Origin: a virus
Length of the DNA stretch: 64,000 nt
Strand: one strand, 5' to 3'
Virus record (IMG/VR): IMGVR_UViG_3300038427_000657
Location: 124,001-188,000 of that record
In this document: piece by piece, positions 41,058 to 50,306 of the stretch
Layout: the number at the start of each line of letters is the position of its first letter
How positions within the stretch are numbered: position 1 is the first letter of the stretch
Notes under the pieces: model-generated
What the model was told of the DNA's origin: nothing
The model's input: only the letters and a program-made list of their open reading frames with translations
Database searches by the model: none
Translations under genes and position numbers: made by a program

Positions 41058-41717
41058 ATGATTCTAAAATTAGTTATAGTAACGACAATATTGTTGACGT
41101 TAGGATTTTCAGGTTATGCTCAACAGCAAACAAATACTCCACCAGTAAAAGTTGTGATGAAAAGTAAAATGTTAGGGTCAGATTTGTCAAAATTTGGTAC
41201 TGATTTGGTTGAATCATTTTTAACTATTCAACCATTTACAACTAATGGAGAAGCTCATTTTCAATTCGGTGGAGGTATTAATACACAAACAAAAGAGCCT
41301 ATTGAAGCAGTATTACTATCCATTCCAACCAGTACTCATACCGCAGTTGGTTTTGGCGGATATCATATTGGTTCAGATTGGGCTGATGCAAATGCAAACT
41401 TGCAATTTGGAATAACTAATCATATTCCATTTATAGGAATTGTAAGAACGTTTGTAGGAGATGGTGCAGCATGGAATTTTACTAGAAGTGAAGTAGCCAA
41501 TTTTTCTTTTACTGGACAAGAAAAAAATTGGGTGATAGGGTCAAGATTTGAAGCTGGGGTTGGATATGCTATATGCAATACATCTGACCGAGCTGGAATT
41601 GATATCTTAGGTGGTGCGCATATTGGACTCAAATATGGTAATGGTTCTGGATTCCTTGGCATGTTTGGCAGTCAAAACAGATATAAAACATATGCTACAA
41701 GATTAGATTTAGACTAA
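41058..41717 (+). CDS. Exported beta-rich protein
   Basis: The 219-residue protein from ATG 41058 has a signal peptide ending near FSGYAQQQ. Alternating beta strands with many Gly and aromatic residues follow, and the pattern hints at an outer-membrane barrel or surface domain. No family recognised. It is the first gene of a cassette whose other members also look exported or membrane active. Confidence 0.55.
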   Translation: MILKLVIVTTILLTLGFSGYAQQQTNTPPVKVVMKSKMLGSDLSKFGTDLVESFLTIQPFTTNGEAHFQFGGGINTQTKEPIEAVLLSIPTSTHTAVGFGGYHIGSDWADANANLQFGITNHIPFIGIVRTFVGDGAAWNFTRSEVANFSFTGQEKNWVIGSRFEAGVGYAICNTSDRAGIDILGGAHIGLKYGNGSGFLGMFGSQNRYKTYATRLDLD

Positions 41718-41753
41718 TAAAGTTATGATAACAACTATCAGTTAAAAATAAAA

Positions 41754-42542
41754 ATGAAAACAACACAAAGAAAATATGGTTGGAAGAAATCCAAAGATGA
41801 TGTTAGGGATTATCATTTCGGAAGAATGGTTAGTTTAAAAAAACTTTTGTTTCGTGATTTACCGCCTGTTGTCAGTAATATACAATGGTGTTCTCCAGTT
41901 GAAGACCAAGGACAATTAGGGTCTTGTACATCTAATGCTTGGGCAGGATTACTTCAATATAATGAGAATAAAAACAACCAAAATGGTAGTGGGTCATACA
42001 ATGATTTAAGTCGCCTATTTATTTATTACAATGAAAGGGTAATTGAAGGAACTGTTAGTCAAGATTCTGGTGCTGAATTAAGAGATGGAGCAAAAGCTTT
42101 AGCCGACCAAGGCGTTTGTATTGAAAGTGAATGGCCTTATATAGAAGCCAATTTTACTCAGATGCCTTCAAGTCAATGTTATACCGATGCTTTACCAAAT
42201 GTTATTCACAGTTATTATTCTCTAAATACCATAACTGATATGAAAACGTGTTTGGCCAATGGTCAATGTTTTGTGTTCGGATTCAACGTTTATGACTATT
42301 TTGAATCTTCGGAAATGGCATCAACGGGAATATTAAAGATGCCTCAACCTAATGAACAAGCAATTGGTGGTCATGCTGTAATGGCTGTCGGATATGATGA
42401 TACTCAACAAACATTTCTTATTAGAAATTCGTGGGGAACTGGTTGGGGATTAAATGATAATGGATATTTTATGATGCCTTATAGTTATATTACAAATCAA
42501 AACTTAGCATCTGATTTTTGGACTGTTGTGAAAGATATATAA
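41754..42542 (+). CDS. Papain-like cysteine protease (C1 family)
   Basis: The 262-residue protein has the complete papain catalytic set: Cys58 in DQGQLGSCTSNA, His207 in IGGHAVMAVGYD and Asn225 in IRNSWGTGWG. Gln52 is placed to form the oxyanion hole. There is no obvious signal peptide or inhibitory propeptide. The enzyme should cleave peptides, in the host cytoplasm or outside. Phage papain-like proteases are uncommon; the partner genes are a lipoprotein and a patatin. Confidence 0.88.
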   Translation: MKTTQRKYGWKKSKDDVRDYHFGRMVSLKKLLFRDLPPVVSNIQWCSPVEDQGQLGSCTSNAWAGLLQYNENKNNQNGSGSYNDLSRLFIYYNERVIEGTVSQDSGAELRDGAKALADQGVCIESEWPYIEANFTQMPSSQCYTDALPNVIHSYYSLNTITDMKTCLANGQCFVFGFNVYDYFESSEMASTGILKMPQPNEQAIGGHAVMAVGYDDTQQTFLIRNSWGTGWGLNDNGYFMMPYSYITNQNLASDFWTVVKDI

Positions 42543-42584
42543 CAACGGTGAGGAAAAACAAACAAACAAATAAAAGGAAAATAA

Positions 42585-43094
42585 ATGAAAAAAATGTCAA
42601 CTTATATAAGTTTAGTAGCAATGGTTCTAGGATTATTTACCTTCACTGGTTGCGTAACCACGGACAATCAATCTCAAATCAATGCTGCAGCCGTAGTAAT
42701 TCAACAAGCAGCCTATATGGGGGCTGAATATGCTATTCAACAAAATACAAATAATGTTGTGTGGTTTTCTTTAGCTGATTCGGCTATCAAAACTTTTGCT
42801 ACAGGTAAAGATTTAAGTCCCTCAACATTTGAATCAGACTTAAATGCGATTAGTCCTAACTTAAAAAATCAATGGATACAATTGGCTATAGATTCAACGA
42901 TTGTAGTTTATGATGGATTTTACAGTCAATATGTAATCAGTCAGGTCAATAGTAATGCTGTTGCGGTAACATTTTTAGATGCTATTACAACTGGTTTTGA
43001 TGAAGCTTTGGGAACAAGTAATAATACAAATACGGTTTCTATGTTAAGAATTGCAAAACCATATGTAGGAAGACCATCTATTATAAAACACTAA
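42585..43094 (+). CDS. Lipoprotein
   Basis: The 169-residue protein starts with a basic N-terminus, a hydrophobic stretch and lipobox FTGC (Cys23), marking cleavage by signal peptidase II and lipid attachment. The mature part is helical, Asn- and Ser-rich, with no recognised domain. A good RBS (AAAGGAAAA) precedes the ATG. A terminator follows. Phage lipoproteins often exclude superinfecting phages or act in lysis. Confidence 0.75.
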   Translation: MKKMSTYISLVAMVLGLFTFTGCVTTDNQSQINAAAVVIQQAAYMGAEYAIQQNTNNVVWFSLADSAIKTFATGKDLSPSTFESDLNAISPNLKNQWIQLAIDSTIVVYDGFYSQYVISQVNSNAVAVTFLDAITTGFDEALGTSNNTNTVSMLRIAKPYVGRPSIIKH

Positions 43095-43119
43095 TAATAA
43101 CAATAAATGAACAATCAAT

Positions 43120-43152
43120 AACGGATAGAATAATTATTCTATCCGTTTTTTG
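43120..43152 (+). terminator. Rho-independent terminator
   Basis: A perfect inverted repeat, AACGGATAGAATAA and TTATTCTATCCGTT (14-bp arms, 43120-43147), is followed by a T-run. It separates the lipoprotein from the patatin gene. Confidence 0.9.
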
Positions 43153-43178
43153 GTTATTTAATTACAAAAATTTCTAAA

Positions 43179-44075
43179 ATGAAAGATAAAAAAATATTAA
43201 GGATTTTGAATTTGGAAGGCGGCGGATGCAAAGGATACATGTATTGCTGTTTATTAGCCAAATTAGAAAAGAAAACAGGGAAAAAATGCCATGAAATTTT
43301 CGATTTGATAGGAGGCACATCTATTGGAGCTATAGTAGCTGCATTATTAGCAAGTGATAAAACAGCTCAAGAATGTATGAATTTTTTTATAGAAGATGCT
43401 CCCATAATCTTTAAAAGAAAATGGTATAATCAAAAATGGTGGAATCCTTTTGGATTCTTCTATCCAATGTATTCAGATAAAGTGATAGAAAAACTATTGA
43501 AAGAAAAATTTGATAATAAAACTCTCAAAGATTGTAAAACTGAAATATTAATTCCAGCGTTTAATCTGACAACCGATGAACCATTCTTCTTTAAATCGTA
43601 TGAGGGAGATAATACTTTATTATGGAAAGCAGTTAGAGCTTCATCTTCTGCTCAATTTTATTTTCCAGCATTCAGGGATGGTAATAATGTATTTTGGGAT
43701 GGCGGAGACACCAACTCAAATAATCCGGGTATGTGTACATACGCTGATGCTATTAAGTTAAAATATAAAGTAAAAAATATGAGGATTTTAACACTTCATT
43801 GCGGCCAATATCCTCAACGGTGGAATCCTCTTCGTTTTATACATTGTGGAGCATTGATGAATATTATTAGAACTGTTTCGGTAATGTTTGAAAGTGGTTC
43901 ACAAGAAACCGATTATCAATTGAAACAAATTTTTGGAAAAAATTATTTGAGTATAAATCCAACTGTAAAAGAAAATTTTTCTTTAGCAAAATTTTCTGAT
44001 AAGCAAATAAAAGTTGGAGAAGAGTGGGTTAAAAATTACTACAGTGATATGGAAAAATTTGTGTTATCCGATTAA
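43179..44075 (+). CDS. Patatin-like phospholipase
   Basis: The 298-residue protein has the oxyanion loop GGGCKG (14-19), the nucleophile elbow GGTSIGA with Ser48, and DGG (174-176) supplying the Asp of the Ser-Asp dyad. Patatins hydrolyse acyl chains from membrane lipids. Bacterial patatins also act as effectors in anti-phage signalling systems. Here it follows a protease and a lipoprotein, so host membrane damage, lysis timing or exclusion of rivals are options. It ends in a 2-base overlap with the converging gene. Confidence 0.88.
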   Translation: MKDKKILRILNLEGGGCKGYMYCCLLAKLEKKTGKKCHEIFDLIGGTSIGAIVAALLASDKTAQECMNFFIEDAPIIFKRKWYNQKWWNPFGFFYPMYSDKVIEKLLKEKFDNKTLKDCKTEILIPAFNLTTDEPFFFKSYEGDNTLLWKAVRASSSAQFYFPAFRDGNNVFWDGGDTNSNNPGMCTYADAIKLKYKVKNMRILTLHCGQYPQRWNPLRFIHCGALMNIIRTVSVMFESGSQETDYQLKQIFGKNYLSINPTVKENFSLAKFSDKQIKVGEEWVKNYYSDMEKFVLSD

Positions 44076-44494
44076 CTATTCAAAATCATCTTTTTCTTTA
44101 TTGCATTTGTATATGGATAATTTGGATTATTACCGTTTATTTTTTCTTTCAACGGAGTATCAACAATACCAAGTTCTTGCTTAAGAAATGCTAAAGCAGC
44201 AATAGGTGACATTCTACCACAATTGAATCCAATAATCCCATGTTGCTCGCAAAAGTCTTCTAATACTTTTATATCTTTTTCAAGCCAAGTTTGCTTCGGG
44301 GTGGTATATTCAGTTTCACCATCATTTATTTTCTTTTTCTGAATCATTATTTGGTAAGGGTCAAACTTACTTTTGATTGTCTCTATTTTCTTGGTGATTA
44401 CTTGATTAAAGTCGGGAATAATGCTAGTCTTTAAATCTGGATATTCTTCAAATCCCAAACTCAACTGATTTTCACTTTGATTGAAGTCGGTCAT
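44072..44494 (-). CDS. Hypothetical protein
   Basis: A 140-residue charged protein without recognised motif. Its stop codon overlaps the stop of the converging patatin gene, and no terminator separates them. Confidence 0.5.
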   Translation of the reverse strand: MTDFNQSENQLSLGFEEYPDLKTSIIPDFNQVITKKIETIKSKFDPYQIMIQKKKINDGETEYTTPKQTWLEKDIKVLEDFCEQHGIIGFNCGRMSPIAALAFLKQELGIVDTPLKEKINGNNPNYPYTNAIKKKMILNS

Positions 44495-44505
44495 AAAATA
44501 ATTTC

Positions 44506-44991
44506 CTAAACAGCCGTTGGTTCATAAATTCTTTCATATGGACTTTCACTTGGCAATTTATCCAGATTTATTAATAAATCCCTAACTTGTTCCCATTCGT
44601 TTCCTTCTTCATTCTCACCACCAGCATCCATCCATAAATGCCAAACTACGGGAAAATCTAAATGCCATTGGTTAATTCCATTATCAATAGCTATTATTTT
44701 TTTCTTTATATCATCTGATTCCAAAGCCACATTTATTTCTTCCAGTCGTTTTTTAAAATGTGGATATACTTCCATATCTGTTTTTCTTTTGTCTGGATAT
44801 TTATCATACCAATCAATATAATCTTCATAGTATTCTTTTAAAGTCATCAAACAGTCAAACAAAATAGCATCATCAGGGTCATATCCTTTTTCCAATTCGT
44901 GATAAAATTTAAGGAAGGAACTTGCTTTTCTTTCCAATATCACTCCTTTTACTATTTCATTAAGAAGCATATTATCAATTTTTTTATCCAC
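44506..44991 (-). CDS. Hypothetical acidic protein, start uncertain
   Basis: A GTG at 44991 overlaps the upstream stop (GTGGATAA), and ATG at 44970 is the next choice. The longer open frame to 45063 lies inside the upstream gene. The product is about 155-161 residues, acidic and helical, with no known family. Confidence 0.5.
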   Translation of the reverse strand: MDKKIDNMLLNEIVKGVILERKASSFLKFYHELEKGYDPDDAILFDCLMTLKEYYEDYIDWYDKYPDKRKTDMEVYPHFKKRLEEINVALESDDIKKKIIAIDNGINQWHLDFPVVWHLWMDAGGENEEGNEWEQVRDLLINLDKLPSESPYERIYEPTAV

Positions 44992-46612
44992 TATAATCCA
45001 TTTTTTTCCGTGGATATTCCTTACCAAGTAAATATGTTTTTTCACTAATACATTCGCCATCATCTCCTTCAGGATTAGGATACGGACCTTCTGTATGCTT
45101 TCTATAGGGGTGAGATGGACGATAATATTTTTTCATTATAGGAGTATGAGAATCTTTGGATACATTATTCTTCCCATGCAGTTCAACCATTTTTTTACCA
45201 CTTTTTCGGTCTTTAGCTTTTTTCTGGTCTTCCCAATCACGAAAGATTATATTACCAAGTAAGTATGCTTGTTTTTCCATCTGTCGCAACCAAGGATTGT
45301 GTTGAGCATATTGGGGGTCTTCACCAGCCTTACCTCCGGTTCTACTCGTTTGAAATTTTTCATTCTCATGTTGCCAATGATGAACTGTTTCATGGGAAAA
45401 AGAACGAAGAATATCCTTTTGATGTCTATCGGTTACATATAAATTAATTGTTCTAGTATCAGGGTCATAATAAGCTGTTTTGCCTAAAACTTTTGCAGCA
45501 TTCTTGTCATTTGACAACAGTTTTACTTTTGGAACAATTTTGAATTTTAACTCTTTTTGTAAATGAGCAAATAACTGTACCAAGTGCGATTTAAATGTAT
45601 CTATGTCATCGGGCATCATACCTTCTATAAATAGGTCTTTAATCCTTCTATTATCAAGTAAATTTGATGATTCTGTAAGGTTTATAGTCTTATTAAGAGT
45701 ATTATCAAACAGAATTAACCCAGATTTTTTAGCCGTATCTTTTAATATCTTTAATTGAAGTTCGGTGGGCAATACTTCTTTTGAATGGTCAATAACCATC
45801 ATATTTTCATCAGTTACTATTCTAATTAATCCTAATTTGAATGCTGCTGCGTATGGATTTCCTTCACTATGATACGTAAGTCCTTTAGAAGCCATATATT
45901 TTTTAGTCCAGTTCATATGACTGCCTTCTATGTCAACGTTGTGAAATTCTCCTTGGGGATCCAAAAAGTAGTGTGTATTTGGAGATAGAATTCTTGCTGC
46001 TTCTTTCAAAATCAATTTATTGGTTTTTGGACAATTTAAGATATTTTTAAGTAAAAGTGACTCTGTAAGTTCTATTGATTTATTTGTTATAGTATCATGT
46101 AAAGTATATCCTAACTCTATTGCTGCATTTTTTAATTTTGCCATTTGACGATAATTTGGAGGACCTATTTTTCTATCATATTCAAAATTAAGCTTTTTGT
46201 ATAATCTAAACAATGAAACTTTAATAAATCCCAACTCAAACATTTTTTCTGACACTGTATATTCGCCATGCACAACATTATTTTGTCTTAAATACATTTG
46301 GGCCCAGTGGAAATGTGAACTACCAGCAGAATAAAATTTCCCTATTTTATCTAACCAAAAAGAGTCATATTTACTGTTTAATAAATTTTCGGTTTCCCAA
46401 AGACCTTTAAATAAATCTTTGGCTTGAGTAGGAAAATCAGAATGTCCAACAAACTTATTATCATCTTCTTCCATAGTTGGAGTAACCGGAGGAAGAGGTT
46501 TTACTTCGTAAGGAACAGAATCATCAAAATAATCACTAAAACTAAGACCTTCTCGCATCTCCATATGAGAGCGATAAGCACTTACATTTTTTTGTGATTT
46601 TTTAAGACCCAC
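44984..46612 (-). CDS. Large protein with zinc-protease motif and duplicated module
   Basis: The 542-residue protein has HETVH (407-411) in SFSHETVHHWQHE, a zincin active site, with a downstream acidic helix EKQAYLLGN that may give the third ligand. Upstream are two diverged repeats (about 95-185 and 230-315), each with (S)SH(F/M)..W, GFI/GLI and a terminal (N)K(S/T)I(E/N)LTES. Repeats may bind DNA or other virion parts. Neighbours are acidic repeat proteins, so this could be an internal virion protein or a maturation protease. Confidence 0.6.
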   Translation of the reverse strand: MGLKKSQKNVSAYRSHMEMREGLSFSDYFDDSVPYEVKPLPPVTPTMEEDDNKFVGHSDFPTQAKDLFKGLWETENLLNSKYDSFWLDKIGKFYSAGSSHFHWAQMYLRQNNVVHGEYTVSEKMFELGFIKVSLFRLYKKLNFEYDRKIGPPNYRQMAKLKNAAIELGYTLHDTITNKSIELTESLLLKNILNCPKTNKLILKEAARILSPNTHYFLDPQGEFHNVDIEGSHMNWTKKYMASKGLTYHSEGNPYAAAFKLGLIRIVTDENMMVIDHSKEVLPTELQLKILKDTAKKSGLILFDNTLNKTINLTESSNLLDNRRIKDLFIEGMMPDDIDTFKSHLVQLFAHLQKELKFKIVPKVKLLSNDKNAAKVLGKTAYYDPDTRTINLYVTDRHQKDILRSFSHETVHHWQHENEKFQTSRTGGKAGEDPQYAQHNPWLRQMEKQAYLLGNIIFRDWEDQKKAKDRKSGKKMVELHGKNNVSKDSHTPIMKKYYRPSHPYRKHTEGPYPNPEGDDGECISEKTYLLGKEYPRKKMDYSG

Positions 46613-46620
46613 ATTGAAAA

Positions 46621-48468
46621 TTACGGCTTTCTTTTATGAACACCACTGGTTGTTTTTTTAGGTGGTTGGTGTTTTAATTTTTGAGCAAATGTAGCTGTTT
46701 TTGATTTCATACCTTTTTGGATGGTCTTAACTACTTTACTTCTTTTTTTTGCTTCATCTAAATCATCAGCCCATCTTTGTTTTCCGCTTTGTGGAAGATT
46801 ACCATGACCAACGGTTCTATAAGAACTATGTTGAACAGCTTGTCCACCAACTTCTTCTACCGATTCTTCTTCTATTTTTTCAAAACGGCATACATGACCA
46901 TCATTCCATTTAATATCTTCTGGTTTTTCTTTTGCTGTTACTTCTTGGCGACATTTAGGGTCACGACATAGCCATAAATTAAATCCAGCTTGTCCTTTAT
47001 GACCTTTTTCAACACCACCTTCTTCCCCTATAGCTTCACTTACTTCTGGGTCGTATTCATTTGTTCTAGCAAAGAAATCCGGTTCAGATGTTTTTGCTAA
47101 TGTAGGTTGAACCACTTTATAGGCTGGACCCATCTTCATATTGACTATTTCTTCAAGAGAAAGTCCTTCATCTTCTTCATATCCTTCTTCTTCTTCTTCT
47201 TCTGCCCAATCAGAACCAAAATGTGGTTCCATTGTTTTTTTAAAAGTTTCTTGCTGTTCTTCTTTACCATGAGCTTTTTGATAAAGGTCCCCGCCCGGTT
47301 TCAATCGTTTTGCTAGCGCTTTTCTATGTGGGGTACAAGTTGGCTTGGTCATAGGCGTGCAATATCCCTTATGGGATTTTTTGATTGCTTGTTTGAGAAA
47401 TCTTTTTTTTCTTTTCTTTTCTTCCAGTCTATCAATTTTTTCACGAAGAGACTTTAATTCGGATAATTCATTTTCATTAAGATTACGTTGTGCATTTGCC
47501 AATTCAACATAACGATTATTCATCTTGCATTCTTCTTCTTCATCATACATTTCACTTATTTCTGGGTCATACTGATTAGTTCTTGCAAAGAAGTCTGGTT
47601 CAGAAGTTTTTGCTAATGTAGGTTGAACAACTTTGTAAGATGGTCCCATTTTCATATCAACTGTACTTTCATCAACATCTTCTTTTTCATTATCCGTTTT
47701 AGATTTCTTACCAAATTTTCCTTTATTCATACAAAATGCACATTTACATCCGGGTTTGTGTTTGCCTTCATCAATTTTTACCCATTTACCTGAATTTTCA
47801 TCAAATCTAACTTCTTTTAAAACTTCCTTGACAATTTCACGAACTTGTTTTTTATTTTCATCTAATCTAGGTGTGCTAGCAATAGTTCCTTTAGTATTTA
47901 GACCGCCTTGTTTCTGACCTTCTCCCGGTACTACAGTACCACCAACAGATTTAGAAGCAATAGAACTCTTATTAGTTCCTTTACCTGCAGCTGTTATAGG
48001 TTCTTTATCACCGGGTTCAATGGCTGGAACACCACCCCTGTCTTTAGTTACTCCTGTTTTAGTCATACCTGATAATTCACCACTAGCTGGACCACCAAAT
48101 TCTTTACCCACTTGAATAATTTTACCAAGGCGAATAGGTTGGCCATGATGGGGAATATTTAGAGCACCACCCATAAGAGGAAGTCCACCATTATCATCTA
48201 TACATTCTGCGCATTCTTCTTCTTCTTCACAACCTTCTCCTACGCATTCTTCTTCATCTTCGATTGATTCTTGAATTTTAGAATAGTAATTTGCATCCTC
48301 TTGTAGATTTTTACTTGCAATTTTTGCAGCGGTAAATTCATCTTCGGTATGCTTAAATTCAGCAATGATGCCTTTTTGAAATTCTTTTGGGTCAACACCT
48401 TCTGGTAGAAGTTGTTCAATGTCTTTCACAGTTGCCTTTTTATTTTTGAAGAAATCTCGATATTCCAT
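46621..48468 (-). CDS. Long acidic protein with internal repeats, possibly virion-associated
   Basis: The 615-residue, Glu/Lys-rich, low-complexity protein includes two near-identical 35-residue segments. Each starts MKMGP(S/A)YKVVQPT, continues with SEPDFFARTN and ends YDPE(I/V)SE (around 47545-47655 and 47030-47145 on the minus strand). Cys-rich spots (CEEEEECAEC, CKCAFC) may bind metal. It shares style with the two neighbouring genes. No family known; a scaffold or internal virion role is a guess. Confidence 0.5.
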   Translation of the reverse strand: MEYRDFFKNKKATVKDIEQLLPEGVDPKEFQKGIIAEFKHTEDEFTAAKIASKNLQEDANYYSKIQESIEDEEECVGEGCEEEEECAECIDDNGGLPLMGGALNIPHHGQPIRLGKIIQVGKEFGGPASGELSGMTKTGVTKDRGGVPAIEPGDKEPITAAGKGTNKSSIASKSVGGTVVPGEGQKQGGLNTKGTIASTPRLDENKKQVREIVKEVLKEVRFDENSGKWVKIDEGKHKPGCKCAFCMNKGKFGKKSKTDNEKEDVDESTVDMKMGPSYKVVQPTLAKTSEPDFFARTNQYDPEISEMYDEEEECKMNNRYVELANAQRNLNENELSELKSLREKIDRLEEKKRKKRFLKQAIKKSHKGYCTPMTKPTCTPHRKALAKRLKPGGDLYQKAHGKEEQQETFKKTMEPHFGSDWAEEEEEEGYEEDEGLSLEEIVNMKMGPAYKVVQPTLAKTSEPDFFARTNEYDPEVSEAIGEEGGVEKGHKGQAGFNLWLCRDPKCRQEVTAKEKPEDIKWNDGHVCRFEKIEEESVEEVGGQAVQHSSYRTVGHGNLPQSGKQRWADDLDEAKKRSKVVKTIQKGMKSKTATFAQKLKHQPPKKTTSGVHKRKP

Positions 48469-48497
48469 AATGTATATAAATATTCATTTGTTTTGTT

Positions 48498-48525
48498 AAA
48501 ACCAACAAAATATTAAGGTTGGTTT
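48498..48525 (-). terminator. Possible terminator after the 249-residue gene
   Basis: AAACCAAC and GTTGGTTT form an 8-bp stem with an AT-rich loop and a short T-run on the minus strand. The stem overlaps the stop codon of the upstream gene. Confidence 0.55.
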
Positions 48526-49273
48526 ATTTTCTTAAGGCATTTCTTTTATCGTATAAATCCTTAAAGATTTCGGTTATTTCAGGAGAATTTTCTACTGCTC
48601 TATTTTTCTTTTTAGCAGCAATCATTTCATCAAGAACTGCTTTAGTTTTAGAAAAAGTGGTTTCATCAACTTTCATTTTTTTATCATCAATATTTAACAT
48701 AAGTAGCCTACTGTAGTAATGTGGGTCGGTTTTAAGATTTTTCAATACTGTTTGTTTAGCTATAGATTTATCTTTCTTAACCATCTGACTTAATTCGTAT
48801 TGAAGTGCTGACATTATTTCATCGGGAGATGGAGTATGTCTTTTTCCTTGAAATAGTTTGTCAACCTGTGGGTCAAAACGTTGGTCTGGATTTAAAGGTC
48901 TGTCTGCTTGTTTATTGCCAGCTGCTCCAGCAGGACTCATAATCTGAGTTCCCATATTTTTCCCAGCTATTCCTTCACCATCATCAGTTTCACTTTTGTC
49001 CATATCAACTATTTTACCATCTGGATATCCTGTTTTTATTTTGCTTCTATTACCTGTTTCATCAGATGAAGAAGGCATAGCAGAACCAGAAGGAGTATTA
49101 GGATAAAAATGGTCTGCTTTATCGGAAGAAGAAAAATGAGATGGACCTTGTGTGGTATTTCCACCGCTTGGAGTACCGTAGGGAGTTTGGTAGTTTGTTG
49201 CGCCCGTTCCCCCTGATGGTCCTGCTTCAAAGGTATTTTCCTTAATAACTCTTTTAATGACTTTTTTTGCCAT
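48524..49273 (-). CDS. Gly/Ser/Pro-rich hypothetical protein
   Basis: The first 120 residues of this 249-residue protein are low-complexity (Gly, Ser, Pro, Thr) and probably disordered. The C-terminal half is helical with a DPHYYSRLLML segment that echoes DANYYSKIQES in the neighbouring 615-residue protein. Function unknown; possibly part of the same structure. Confidence 0.5.
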   Translation of the reverse strand: MAKKVIKRVIKENTFEAGPSGGTGATNYQTPYGTPSGGNTTQGPSHFSSSDKADHFYPNTPSGSAMPSSSDETGNRSKIKTGYPDGKIVDMDKSETDDGEGIAGKNMGTQIMSPAGAAGNKQADRPLNPDQRFDPQVDKLFQGKRHTPSPDEIMSALQYELSQMVKKDKSIAKQTVLKNLKTDPHYYSRLLMLNIDDKKMKVDETTFSKTKAVLDEMIAAKKKNRAVENSPEITEIFKDLYDKRNALRK

Positions 49274-49281
49274 GCATATAA

Positions 49282-49311
49282 ATAGTATGGCATTGTCTAA
49301 AACTTTGTCTA
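49282..49311 (-). promoter_or_regulatory. Possible promoter, near-leaderless
   Basis: TAGACA (49306-49311), 18-base spacer, TACTAT (49282-49287), 8 bases to the ATG at 49273. Confidence 0.45.
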
Positions 49312-49328
49312 TTTAAGGTAAGAATTAC

Positions 49329-49637
49329 TTAATGTAATCTTTGAAGTCTATCAATTTCTGCAGCAATGAGAGCGCCAGCTTTAGCAAGATTTCGGATTGG
49401 GTTATCAGTTGGTTTCCACCATTTTTTATCCCATTCTACTGGCCACATTATTTCAGAAAGTCCATTCCAATCTCCAGTAATTGAACGACCAGATTTGGAG
49501 GCAGCAATAACAGCATAAGAAATAGCAGCCATTGTCATGCTTGCTAATGTATGTGTATCATCATGTTCTGGAGTCCAACCCTCAACTAAAATTTGTCGTT
49601 GGCGTTCTTCTTCTATTATCTGGACTCCGGTTTTCAT
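49329..49637 (-). CDS. Conserved phage/bacterial protein (ERxRQ...EGWTPEHDD family)
   Basis: The 102-residue protein has EERQRQILVEGWTPEHDD near the N-terminus, WPVEWDKKWWKP in the middle and KAGALIAAEIDRLQR at the end. I recognise this as a widespread phage and bacterial family of unknown function. The start follows a Shine-Dalgarno-like AAGGA. Confidence 0.7.
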   Translation of the reverse strand: MKTGVQIIEEERQRQILVEGWTPEHDDTHTLASMTMAAISYAVIAASKSGRSITGDWNGLSEIMWPVEWDKKWWKPTDNPIRNLAKAGALIAAEIDRLQRLH

Positions 49638-49640
49638 TCC

Positions 49641-49733
49641 TCATATTCCTTCTGATGGAGAATTTGGTTTTCTATTTAACAACCAAGTAAGAAAAAGCAA
49701 TATTCCACACGCTAATAAAATTTTTATTATCAT
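49641..49733 (-). CDS. Single-pass membrane peptide (30 aa)
   Basis: ATG at 49733, two bases after the upstream stop, opens 30 codons ending 3 bases before the next gene. Residues 2-20 form one hydrophobic helix with a basic, polar tail. Its exact fit between two genes supports translation. Confidence 0.45.
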   Translation of the reverse strand: MIIKILLACGILLFLTWLLNRKPNSPSEGI

Positions 49734-49735
49734 AA

Positions 49736-50275
49736 TTATCTATATTCTTTTTTTAATAAACGCCATCTATCAGAGTCAATTTCTTTTTTACCATTATCAA
49801 TTTTAATCAACATCTTTGATATATTATCTACGCTATCATAGATGTATTTGTGTGGAAACATCCCAAGTAACCAATAAGGGCAAAGTTTTTTACCCCCTTC
49901 AACAGCAATGAAAGTTGGCCGCTTCATTCTTACAGCAGTGACCAATTCTTCTACTGCACCAAAAGTGGGAGTTTTTGGGTCAATATATGCTATAATAAAA
50001 TCTGACCTATCAACCAAGTTTAAATCATACGCACGAACTTCTCTCATTCTCTCTTGAACTTCATCGTATTTTTCTTCTTCCATCAATTCACTAATATGTT
50101 TTCTTGTATTATCGTCTTCTTTTATGTCTTTTAAGAATGGTTTGTGATAAGGATTGAAAACTACAACCCCCATTTTTTTCAATATAACCGTAATTTTATT
50201 TCTCCAATCTTCCCCGTTCTTATATTGCATTGGACCTACTAAGTACGTTTTTGTTCTGTATAATAGATTTTTCAC
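49736..50275 (-). CDS. Nucleoside 2-deoxyribosyltransferase-like protein
   Basis: The 179-residue protein has TYLVGPMQY (10-18), a DLNLVDRSDFIIAYIDP strand and a TFGAVEELVTA helix carrying the candidate nucleophile Glu. This is the NDT / 2'-deoxynucleoside hydrolase-like fold seen in phages. It would exchange or remove bases of deoxynucleosides in nucleotide salvage or modified-base metabolism. Confidence 0.72.
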   Translation of the reverse strand: MKNLLYRTKTYLVGPMQYKNGEDWRNKITVILKKMGVVVFNPYHKPFLKDIKEDDNTRKHISELMEEEKYDEVQERMREVRAYDLNLVDRSDFIIAYIDPKTPTFGAVEELVTAVRMKRPTFIAVEGGKKLCPYWLLGMFPHKYIYDSVDNISKMLIKIDNGKKEIDSDRWRLLKKEYR

Positions 50276-50306
50276 AATTATGCTAAATATTTACTAAAAC
50301 TTATTT

